From assembly GCF_022376445.1 (NCBI RefSeq), contig NW_025955533.1, positions 1 to 22,072 of the forward strand: 22,072 nucleotides of DNA. Direction: 5' to 3'. This document shows positions 9,647 to 18,325 of this stretch, piece after piece. Origin of the DNA: Fomitopsis serialis. Its lineage: Eukaryota > Basidiomycota > Agaricomycetes > Polyporales > Fomitopsidaceae. The position numbers were made by a program, and so were the translations under genes. The first letter of the stretch is position 1. Each line of letters starts with the position of its first letter. The notes under the pieces were generated by a model. That model saw only the letters and a list, made by a program, of their open reading frames with translations, ran no database searches and had not been told where the DNA came from.

Positions 9647-10601
9647 GTGATGGTCTTGCTCGATTATGCGTGTCTTATGTTCAGCGACAAGGGATGTATA
9701 GGTCACTGCCCAGTGATATCCAGAAGCGAAGAATGTACTCTAGTCGGTAAACCTTGTGTTTGCAATTTATGTATAGTTCCAGCTGTCTTTGCCGACAACC
9801 CGCTACGTAGTCCGACTTAGTGCGGACACACGCGTGTTGAGACGTGGACGAGCGACCATGTATGTTTGTCATCGCTTTGTTGTTCTGCTGTATGATCTAG
9901 TGGTGACTACATCGCAAGAGATTGGTTTGAGGGTTCTTCTCTGGCGTCACTCTGTCGTCTGCTATCTTCCTCCGATACTGAAGCATGACGGACAAGTATG
10001 CATGTGAAGCCTTGAGGGTGAGTTTCGTCCCTCCCAACGATGTGATGCGATGAAAACATCATTCCTATCGTTTGCAGCCTAGTATGCCGAGCTCAACCCG
10101 AGCTCCTGCAGTAGCTACGCAATACAGCACCAGGCACAGTCAAGGATCGCGAACATGATTGATGGAGGATGTTCGGTGAAAGACCGAAGGGCTTGGTTCC
10201 TTTCGTGTCGCACTTTGCCACGTTCATTTTCTGGCAGTATGCAAGAGCGGCCAGAGGCCGATGCAGCTGCTCACTACATTGTCAACACCTCGTACAACGT
10301 ACAAGATGCTCGGCTCCCAGTTGGCCGGTCCCGGACGTGGAGACATGTGTGAGGTAGTCAATGCCGTGGCGAGGCACGCTGTTCTGCTCCAAGGGCGGGC
10401 TACTAGCGCGTTTTGCTGTGGCGCGTGAAGTTTGGACCTTCGCCGAAACACCCGCGGAACGCGCTGTGTTCTGTCAACTGCCGTGGCGGGGCGCGTCTCC
10501 GAACGAACACAAACCCCCGACCTGCTATACATGGTGAGTTTGGCCAGGCTCATCGAGTGCTAACCTCTTGTGTCGTCATCCCAGTCCAAGGCTGTGTATG
10601 G

Positions 10602-10645
10602 TGCGGTTGGTCGGGTGCAATAATGTTGCGCCCGCGACCAACCCG
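10602..10645. repeat. Imperfect hairpin
   Basis: GCGGTTGGTCGGGTGCAA is followed after TAAT by its near complement TTGCGCCCGCGACCAACCCGC; small bulges interrupt the pairing. Confidence 0.6.
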
Positions 10646-11087
10646 CGACCTCTGGATGTGCCTCAGCACAGAGCCCCACGGGATCGGACCTAGCTTGAGG
10701 GGCGATAGTGTATGCTGTGACTGTGATATGCGTGGTAACGATTTCGAGGAATTTTGGAGCGCCTCATCTTCTAGGACAGGGACTGACTAGTGACTACCGC
10801 ATTGCGATGCTGGCAAGCGCACTACATGAATGCGTCTTGGGATCTCTGTCGCCACGAGTATGTACTACAGTGAAATCGATCTGTCTATCGTTAACTCAGA
10901 GCTGAAATTGAGCGTTGCCCCAATAGAATCAAAGTTGCGACAGCGCCCACGGAGCATACGCAGTCCGAGGGTCCGAGCAGGTCCGAGCGCATTCATTGTC
11001 GAAATGCGGCAATGCCAAGAGTGCTGCACAGATGCTGATCGCAGAGATGATCGAGCGCGTTCGTCTTGAAAGCAGCTTCTTCAGCCT

Positions 11088-11115
11088 TCCTGGGTGGTGC
11101 CACCGCCACCCGGGA
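11088..11115. repeat. Short inverted repeat
   Basis: TCCTGGGTGG and CCACCCGGGA are complementary at 9 of 10 positions around an 8 nt centre. Confidence 0.5.
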
Positions 11116-11673
11116 GGCGCTGTTCCGGCGCTGTGCTGGTCTCGGGATAGACTCAGTGAGTCTACATTGTATGGCCGGGCGGCCAGTAGAGCTTAGACGC
11201 TGACAATAGGAGTCTTGGGCCGTTTTGCGACCCATTAGTGCCCGCACGACCCAAGGCTGCCCTTCAAGCTTCAAGTTTCATACCACTGGGCCCGAGGATT
11301 TACGGATCGACGATGTCTGTTCGCCCGGACTTCTGCTAGCTATCGAATTACAGTGAATGAGGGCAATTGTATAGTCGGCGCAAGCATGGGCCCGATCACA
11401 TCAACCGAACATCCGAGGAGCACCGAGAGCTCTTGAAATGCCGCCACTCGCAGACATCAGTAAAGTAGGGCACGGCGCGGGATGTTCCCGCCATCAGAGC
11501 ATTGCAATACTGATGAGCTACTGAGCACCTCGGTGGTGCCAAGGGCTGGACTTTCGGGCGTTGGTAAGTCGACATGCAAGGTTGTGAAACCGGGCGGCAT
11601 TGCCACAGCGCTTCTCGATAGTTTCACGGTCTAGTACTGAAGAGCTGCGCAAGACCGCTCATCGGCGCAAGTG

Positions 11674-11680
11674 TATATAA
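11674..11680 (+). promoter_or_regulatory. TATA box of the His-rich secreted protein gene
   Basis: TATATAA in the context AGTGTATATAAGGAC. A start of transcription near 11700-11710 (the GAACCTCAGC region) gives a leader of about 210 nt that includes a likely intron. A canonical TATA box suggests a strongly regulated gene. Confidence 0.65.
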
Positions 11681-11757
11681 GGACGGCACTTCCTTCGGGG
11701 GAACCTCAGCTCTTTCTACTTTCTTGAGTTCACATTCCTCGAAGCTGGTACTGGTTG

Positions 11758-11813
11758 GTGAGTATAGGGTAGCCGCTCCTCTCGAATGGCCCAGACTGAT
11801 CACTGTTCGCTAG
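11758..11813 (+). other. Probable 5' UTR intron
   Basis: GTGAGTAT donor after TTG, a branch-like CTGAT about 20 nt before the end, and a CGCTAG acceptor; 56 nt, the normal size for this window. It lies between the TATA box and the start codon at 11918. Confidence 0.5.
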
Positions 11814-11917
11814 CCTTGCTTCTTTCTTGTCGAACGACACTTACGATCTTTACCAACCGCACGCCGTCCAACGTCCACAACCTCAACCCTTTCGATCTAC
11901 ACTTCTAGCTCATTATC

Positions 11918-12589
11918 ATGCGTTTCTCCACCGTCTTCACTATTGCCGCTGTCGTCGCTGCTGCGACCCCCGCCCTCGCTTACCCGTACGTGTTAGTTTA
12001 TCTGACCTCGTACCCCTTTCCCTGACAGCTGTTGCCTGATAGAACGGTGCCTGAGGCCACCGGTGAAGTCACGGAGCACCCCCATCACGCCGGCAAGCAT
12101 GCCCACGCAGGTGCCCACGCTCATCAGGGCCACCACGGTCAGCACCACGGCAAGCATGGCCATAAGCACAGCAAGCACGGAAAGACCGGCAAGCACGGCC
12201 GCAAGCACGGTCACCACGACGGCGTCGCGCACCACGCCGGGTCCAAGCACCCACACACCGAGGCTTCCGAGGCGGAAGCCCCGGCTCCCGCCGTCGCGGA
12301 GCGTGAGCTCGAGTTCGAGGAGCTCTACGGCCGTGCTCGTGAGGGCGACGGCCACCACGGCCACAAGCACGGGAAGCACGGACACAAACACGGGAAGCAC
12401 GGACACAAGCATGGGAAGCAAGGGACGCACGGCCACCACCACGGCGGTAAGCACCACGCCGCGGCTGCTGCTGCTGCCCCTGCCACAGAGCCCGAGGAGC
12501 CTGTCGCAGCGCGCGACCTGGACGAACTGTTCGAGCGCTCGCTGGAGGCGATCTTCGCTCGCTCGATGTACTATGATGAACTTGACTGA
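11918..12589 (+). CDS. Secreted His/Lys/Gly-rich protein
   Basis: Exons 11918-11985 and 12043-12589 join through a split Pro codon (CC+A) to 204 residues. The N-terminus MRFSTVFTIAAVVAAATPALA is a clear signal peptide, with cleavage likely after ALA at residue 21. Two His blocks (about 35-94 and 127-161) contain roughly 39 His, mostly as GHKHGKH, HHG and HAG units. Three exact-register 21 bp repeats (12359-12421) encode GHKHGKH. Between and after the blocks are acidic Leu-rich segments: ERELEFEELYGRARE (109-123) and ARDLDELFERSLEAIFARS (179-197). I know no named family. Metal binding (Cu, Zn or Ni) at the cell surface is the natural inference from the His density. The paired R(E/D)L-type segments look like an internal duplication and resemble pro-segments of basidiomycete secreted peptides. 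No Lys-Arg Kex2 sites are present. The TATA box and leader intron suggest regulated, strong expression. Confidence 0.88.
12359..12421 (+). repeat. Three 21 bp coding repeats
   Basis: Three adjacent copies encode GHKHGKH, GHKHGKH and GHKHGKQ. They differ at only a few, mostly silent, positions, which points to recent duplication or replication slippage. Confidence 0.85.
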
Positions 12590-13276
12590 GGAGATAGCAA
12601 GTAGTCACCTAGTTACGCAGGATGTGCGTAGGTGCATAGACGACGTGCGCCTACGCGCTTCCTAGAGATGAATGTAATGGATGTTGTTTACGGACCATGC
12701 GTGGAGTGCGTCCCTAAGTCAAGTGAGCCGTTCGAAGCGATGACTTGGCAGGCTGAGCTTCATGGCGTCGAAAGAGGTGAAGTTGCGCGACCATATGCAA
12801 GGCCAGAACCTTTTATTCTTACATCGTCTCTCCTACGACAAACAATTCCCTAGTGAATAGAAAGTGGCTAAGGCTCAGGCTCGCAGGTTCTATACATCAT
12901 GGGTGCAGCGAAGTGATTATCGACTCGAAGCATTAGTGGCATACGCCACTCGTCACCGTATACTTACCGTCACCGTGAGGCGACCCAAATCGGACTTGAC
13001 TAGGCGACGGAGGCGGCGCGCGCCGCGAACCGTGTGCTATTTCCGTTACCTTTCTAGAGCACATCCGAGTCGTGAGCCAAACCCGTAGCCACACACATAT
13101 ACACACTGGCAAAGTTGGACCCACGCTAATACCAAGAGTTTCTTTCCCATTGCCCCGGCGACAAATCGGACGAAATGCCAAGCCTCTCATCGCTCCAGCT
13201 CAGGCTTGACAGCGTAGTGCAGTATCTTGATCAAGAATTCTGTCGATGACCTTCTCAGGATCTTCTCCACCATGAC

Positions 13277-13292
13277 ACCGATCATGATCGGT
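13277..13292. repeat. Perfect 16 bp palindrome
   Basis: ACCGATCATGATCGGT is its own complement. It lies far from any recognised gene start. Confidence 0.6.
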
Positions 13293-14824
13293 TCATATCG
13301 AAGTGCATGTACATATGTAGAAAGGGCTACCAACCGAGGTTTCTGGCGCCTCGAGTTCAGTAGTCTCCGTTGCTGACCAAAAAGAGATACTCTCGTGTTT
13401 GCGAGTTCAGCAGTTCGCAAGCCTCCGATTCCGGGCTAGACTCTACTAGCCTAGACTCCGTACGTACTCACCAGCACCGGTGGCGGAGGGCGCCGGCACC
13501 CGGGTTGCTTGTGTCTGTGAAGATCTAAAGGCTCAGCCTTCCCGATTTGGGTACGCTTCTCTGCGCCTTCCCGCTTCGCCGGCTCTTCGGACACCAACGG
13601 CTTGCCAAACGTTCCGGTTCGCACTCATTGCTGTCCGCAAACATTCATCTTGTTATAGGCCCTCAAATTCGCGTAGCCTCATCGAGATACCGTTTGTGCG
13701 ACGTAGGGAAACATAGAATCAGACTGAGAGCGCTCGAGTGTTTCATGGTTGTGTGCCCAGCATAACGTACATAAGGATGCATCATATATCGGACTGACTA
13801 CACAGGGACATATATGGCGCAGCCCGGAAGGAAGCGGCGGAGCAGCGAGTCCGCCAAGACGGTCAGGGCGTCGTTGCTGGGTCGGCAAGTCTCACATCCG
13901 CTGCGTCTGAAGCCTATAACATATCCGAAGCTAGTAGTGTCTACTCCCCACAGAGGTACCGAGGTGATGGCTCCTACTTACAATGTGCGATTGTTTCTGC
14001 CACATCTCTCGGTGGTTGATATGAGACTGATCCCGAAGTCTACCACCCCTGCGAGGACATTCACTTTTGACTATGTTTGCGACACGTACGCTAGGATCAG
14101 TGCTCTTACGTTTGAATAGTGTTTCGATCAAGGAGTCATACAAATTAAAACTGCTGGCATTAGCCTTCTGAAACTATGCAGTCTCTCTACCAGGGTGCTA
14201 TGGTCGCACTGTTACAAATACGGCGGCGGCGGGTCGTCCCGCTATTCTCCAATTGTTCAACTAAGACAAGCTCCTGTCGTACGGTCTACAACTCGCCATT
14301 TATAAATTACATGTGTCTCATTACACGATGAACTTACTACCGCGAGGCGCAAGCAACGTGCACTGACTTCGTCTGTTTATCAGTAAATTGCGAGCAGTGC
14401 CAGCGTATAACTTCCGAGACTGACTTACATACATGAGCTCCGGATCCGTTTGAAACTCGACGGTGTCTTGAACAGGCTGACTCTCTCCCTGTCTCTGGGG
14501 TCATTTCCCTGTCCAAGCAAGGCGGTATTCAAGCCACAGACCTTGGGCAAGAGTTCTGGCTGCTAAACGGTACTATACATATGATCATGACACCGTTGAC
14601 TCGTAAACGGATCGGATGCCAGTGAACGTGAGAGTGAGCACCTCAACTTCACACATTTCAAGCAGATGTCGACATCTGAGAACGATATCTGGTCTGCGAC
14701 ACGCCAGAGAGGAGCATCAGGGTTCGAGTCTGAGAGGAGAGACTGGCCAGAGACGGCGGTCCGCGCCATCGAGGAGTCAGTAAGCGTGTGTCCGGGGCAA
14801 TCTTCGATCACAGTCTGGTGAATC

Positions 14825-14848
14825 GATCATGCCATTCTTGGCATGATC
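14825..14848. repeat. Perfect 10 bp inverted repeat
   Basis: GATCATGCCA and TGGCATGATC around TTCT, about 340 bp before the JEN1 start codon. It could be a dimeric factor site or a chance palindrome. Confidence 0.6.
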
Positions 14849-15059
14849 CGTGCCTGACGCTCTGCGTGTCCGACGGTCGACCACCGCGCTGAGGGCTCTG
14901 CCTGAGAGTCAGTACTGAAGGCTGCTTGGGAGACACGGAAAGCATCGCGAGGCCTGCATGCAGACTGCGTGTACGGACTGTGTCGGACGCACTCTTCCCG
15001 ACGGCCCGGAAGTGCGAATTGCCCGAGAGATGGGGGGAGATCCGGCAACCGGTACCGGT

Positions 15060-15171
15060 GCGGGGTATGATGTGGGGAGTCCGGGGGAACCGTGATCGCG
15101 GCAGACGCTCCAATAACGCCCGCCGTATTTAGTTCATTCGTCTGCCCGCTGATACCCTCGCGTCCCCCCGC
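15060..15171. promoter_or_regulatory. Cluster of Cre1/Mig1-type SYGGRG motifs before JEN1
   Basis: Four matches to the carbon-catabolite repressor core SYGGRG lie in the last 125 bp before the start codon: GCGGGG at 15060-15065, GTGGGG at 15072-15077, CCGGGG at 15081-15086, and GCGGGG on the minus strand at 15166-15171. A GTATTTAG near 15124 may act as a TATA element. Glucose repression of JEN1-type genes through Mig1/Cre1 is established in ascomycetes; here it is inferred. Confidence 0.4.
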
Positions 15172-15183
15172 CTCACATCCATC

Positions 15184-17177
15184 ATGTCCTCTGCGGTCAC
15201 TCGATTGTTCAACCACTGCTTCGCTAACCTCATCCCGCGTCGCGAGAAGAAAATCGATGATTCCGGCCTGACGCTCTGGCAGGCCATCCGTGGCCTGACA
15301 TTGATCCAGTGGGCACACTTCTGGTGTGGGTGCGTATCGAGCTTTTTTCTCAATTCACCCTGCCTTCGTCGCTGACGCGTGCATTGTGTGCAGATGGCTG
15401 GCGTGGATATGCGACTCCTATGATTTCTTCAGCGTGTCGCTCAGCGTCACGGCGCTCGAAAAGCAGTTTAGCAAGGATGCCAACTCTATCGTGCGCCCCC
15501 ATTCTCCGTGTCCTATATAATCAGCTCATTGTATACCACCAGACGACCGCTATCACGCTCACGCTGCTATTTCGCTCATTAGGTGCTGTGAGTACCTCGC
15601 CTTCATTAGACTGCACGACTTTGCGGGCCGCGCACCCACCTTCGGGCGCGAGTCGGGCGTGTTCCTGACCGACGCCATCGATGCGTCGCCGCGGTCCCCT
15701 CCCCAAATATTTCTACGTCCCCATCGTTGCCACCCACTGACTCACTCTCCCTTTTCCTAGATCATCTTCGGTATCGCTTCCGACCGCTTCGGCCGCAAAT
15801 GGCCGCTCGTAATAAACCTGCTCATCGCCGCTGCCTTTGAACTCGGCTCTGGCTTCGTCTCCACGTTTACACAGTTCCTCGTCGTGCGCTCATTCTTCGG
15901 TGTCGCCATGGGCGGCATCTGGGGCCTCGCCGCGTCGACGGCACTGGAGAACCTGCCGGTGGAGGTGCGTGGACTCGCGAGCGGGTTCCTGCAAGAGGGA
16001 TATGCCGTCGGGTACCTCCTCGCTGCAGTGGTCAACCTGACCCTCGTCCCGGAAACCCCAACCGGCTGGCGCGGGCTCTTCTGGCTCGGTGCGGGGCTTA
16101 GCATCCTCGCAGCGGCCATCCGTGCCGTGCTCCCGGAGAGTGGGGTCTTCCTGCGCGCGAAGGCGGTGGAGCGGGCAGCAGGCCGGAGCACGAAAAACAA
16201 GACGAAGGTATTCCTGCGCGAGACGAAGGAGATGTTGAAGAACCACTGGATCCTGTGCTGTTATGCAGTCGTGCTCATGACCGGATTCAACTTCCTCTCG
16301 CATGGCTCGCAGGACTTGTACCCGACGTACCTGCAGACCACGAAGGGCTTCACCCCGCACGACTCGACGGTCGCGACCATCATCGGAAATTGCGGTGCCA
16401 TTGCGTATGTGCATACAAGTGTTCTCGACGTAAACTGCTGATGCATTGTGAATGCAGTGGTGGTACCATCGCCGGATGGCTGTCTCAGTACATCGGTCGG
16501 CGACTCACAATCATCCTCTTCGTTCTTCTCATTGGCGCGTTCATCCCGCTGTGGATCCTCCCGGCCTCGTTCGGCGCCCTATCAGCAGGCGCCTTCTGGG
16601 TCCAGTTCGGTGTCCAGGGCGCCTGGGGAGTTGTGCGTGTCTCCGCTTCTCCGTGTATAAGTACGTGACGTTCTCACCGACATCTCCGTTCGTAGATCCC
16701 GATCCAGCTCGCGGAGATGTCACCGCCCGCGTTCCGTGCGACCTTTCCCGGTGTTGCGTACCAAATGGGCAACATGGTCTCCTCCGCATCCGCGCAGATC
16801 GAGACCAGTAAGTCCGCTCTCGCAACCCCACACACATGACCGCTAACCCTCCCCTAGCCGGCGGGAACCACCTCAAAACGACGATCTTCAAAGACGGCAC
16901 CTTGCAGACCGTCCCGGACTACGCGACCGTGCAGGGGATCCTGCTCGGCGTTGTCGCCGCGTTCGTCGTCCTCTGCACGATCGTCGGGCCGGAGAACCAC
17001 GGGTCGCACTTTGAGAAGTACAAGGCCGCGTTCGAGGAGGGCGCGGGGCGCGACGAGGAGATGCCCGACCTCGACGAGCACGGGAACCCCATCGGCGTCG
17101 GCGCGCGGGGGGACGTCGAGGCGGACGGGTCTCGCCCGCGGAGCATCGAGGAGGTGCGCGAGAAGGACGTCGATTAG
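15184..17177 (+). CDS. JEN1: Monocarboxylate/proton symporter (JEN1 family, MFS)
   Basis: This plasma-membrane transporter takes up lactate, pyruvate or related carboxylates with protons. Seven exons, 15184-15329, 15394-15490, 15543-15587, 15761-16404, 16458-16632, 16696-16807 and 16858-17177, join in frame to 512 codons. The JEN signature N-x-x-[ST]-H-x-[ST]-Q-D-x-x-x-T is intact as NFLSHGSQDLYPT at about residues 273-285. The MFS motif A is present as SDRFGRKW (103-110). The cytosolic N-terminus ends in SGLTLWQAIRGLTLIQWAHF, as in the family, and hydrophobic segments run to about residue 445. A Lys/Arg-rich central loop follows PESGVFLRAK (about 221-260). The C-terminal tail is long, acidic and Gly/Arg-rich. 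Intron 3 is 173 nt, about three times longer than its neighbours. The alternative would be another carboxylate (sialate/metabolite:H+) transporter, but the signature argues for JEN. Substrate preference cannot be read from the sequence. Confidence 0.93.
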
Positions 17178-17657
17178 GTTCGGTGTGGTGCGGCGGGAGC
17201 ATGTCGCTTGTGCCTTCGTGCGTCGCCGTTGGATAGCGAGCGCAGTGCTGGCTGGTGAGATAGCGGGCCCGGGGTGCGGCCGGGTTGTACGATCACATGG
17301 AGTCATGACCGTTCACGATGCTTGTGTAGTGTATTTTTACGATGTAGTCCGTTCGTCGGCAGATATAAATATACCTGTAAAGCCTTCGGCCACCTGGCCT
17401 GGCCCGTGCGCAGATTCAAGTTATACCTATCACCGGCCGGAGCCGCCGTCGACAATGTCAGCCAAGGTATGCCCGGCATGGGGCTGGTGATGCGCGTTTG
17501 TTGATGTTGGAACGTTGGACCTATGCGTATCGGAGAGGGCGACCGTGACTGTAATTTACACAGTGTAATATGGTTCAGGTTGGGTTCAGGTCGCCACTGC
17601 CGCTCGAGAAGTTGATGCGCCCCTTACCATATTTGGCAAGGCGGGTGCACGTGTACG
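17178..17657. other. Intergenic region between JEN1 and the first tRNA
   Basis: 480 bp with the presumed JEN1 3' UTR, including an A/T-rich stretch ATATAAATATACC near 17362 that may direct 3' end formation. No further gene is seen. Confidence 0.4.
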
Positions 17658-17776
17658 GCCCGCCTAGCTCAATCGGATAGAGCGTCAGACTCTTACATAT
17701 GCCCTGACGTCGTCCGAGTCGTTCGACCACAGGCGGTGCAATCTGAAGGCTGCGAGTTCGACCCTCGCGGTGGGCT
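17658..17776 (+). tRNA. tRNA-Lys(CUU): tRNA-Lys (CUU) with a 45 nt intron
   Basis: The acceptor stem GCCCGCC pairs with GGTGGGC (one G-U), the D arm is GCTC/GAGC, the anticodon stem TCAGA/TCTGA and the T arm GCGAG-TTCGACC-CTCGC. The loop CTCTTAA gives anticodon CTT. The intron is 17696-17740, at the canonical site after position 37. Position 73 is T, as in the yeast tRNA-Lys(CUU). The internal promoters are good: A box TAGCTCAATCGG and B box GAGTTCGACCC. A seven-T run at 17783-17789 is the Pol III terminator. This copy looks fully functional. Confidence 0.95.
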
Positions 17777-18074
17777 AATGGATTTTTTTGTGCATTCAGT
17801 GTATTGTATGTTGATGCTCATTCTAGGTGACTGAGTCGCCTCGAGTTTTCAAAAAATTCACTGTTCAATGCATAATCAATGCATATCAGGACTGCCGCAC
17901 GTTGTTCGCGTTGTTCTCGTTATTGAAAGTGGTGTCTAAGTAACATGGAGATCTGTGAACCGAATATATCATTGCATGAAGACAAGTCTGCTGCTGATCT
18001 TCCGCTAGTTCATCGTTTAGGACAAAAACATCCAAAATTGACTGGCACCGAGACCAAAACTGTACGTTACTAGT
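17777..18074. other. Spacer between the two convergent tRNA genes
   Basis: 298 bp, more A/T-rich than the rest, with several poly-A/poly-T runs. Apart from the Pol III terminator at 17783-17789 and the A-run at 18056-18059 that can end the minus-strand tRNA, nothing is recognised. Confidence 0.4.
17783..17789 (+). terminator. Pol III oligo-T terminator
   Basis: Seven T residues beginning 7 nt after the end of the plus-strand tRNA-Lys. Confidence 0.85.
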
Positions 18075-18185
18075 AGCCCACCGCGAGGGTCAAACTCGCA
18101 GCCTTCAGATTGCATTGCCTACGGTCGGGATATGCTCTGTCCATGCATAAGAGTCTGACGCTCTATCCGATTGAGCTAAGCGGGC
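18075..18185 (-). tRNA. tRNA-Lys(CUU): tRNA-Lys (CUU) with a 37 nt intron and an altered T loop
   Basis: The same tRNA as the copy at 17658, in inverted orientation. Its intron (18111-18147) is different in sequence and length. The mature sequence differs at acceptor position 7 (C to T, leaving a G-U pair with G66) and at T-loop position 56 (TTCGA to TTTGA). C56 normally pairs with G19 in the tRNA elbow and is the most conserved base of the B box bound by TFIIIC, so this copy may be poorly transcribed or a pseudogene. All stems are otherwise intact. A four-T run on the minus strand (complement of 18056-18059) could terminate transcription. Confidence 0.85.
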
Positions 18186-18325
18186 TTCGCAGTGACAAGC
18201 TCAGGTCCATTGAGTGCTTACCTAATATCCATGAACGACGTACACACATACTTACCCGATTCAGATGACGCATCTCCGACGCGTTCGTTGACTGCAAGCC
18301 ATCGAGTCGCCCGACGTCGGAGAGG

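Larger units (their letters stand above)
9647..11673. other. Gene-poor region, about 2 kb
   Basis: Open frames are short (the longest is 125 codons at 10413-10790 +), overlap on both strands and match nothing I recognise. Visible structures are hairpins at 10602-10645 and 11088-11115, and three close copies of GTCCGAG at 10963, 10971 and 10981. No transposon domain, tRNA or rRNA is seen. Confidence 0.5.
12590..15183. other. Gene-poor region, about 2.6 kb, including the JEN1 promoter
   Basis: No convincing gene. The longest isolated frame, 13814-14119 (+, 101 codons starting MAQPGRKRRSSES), is basic at its start and unrecognised. The long minus-strand frame at 14827-15318 overlaps the JEN1 promoter and first exon and looks like a shadow. 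Palindromes lie at 13277-13292 and 14825-14848, and Cre1-type motifs at 15060-15171. Confidence 0.5.

Noticed and set aside
9647..11673. Possible transposon or 5S rRNA in the gene-poor interval
   Set aside because: No transposase-like motif, no long terminal repeats, and no match to the 5S internal promoter pattern by eye.
12359..12421. Short tandem repeats considered as a CRISPR-like array
   Set aside because: The 21 bp units are contiguous without spacers and lie in the frame of a coding exon.
12069..12608. Arg-rich minus-strand frame opposite the His-rich gene
   Set aside because: It is the complement of the GHKHGKH repeats; the plus-strand product has a signal peptide, TATA box and spliced start.
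14827..15318. 163-codon minus-strand frame over the JEN1 start
   Set aside because: It covers the promoter and first exon of JEN1 and has no recognisable features; treated as chance.
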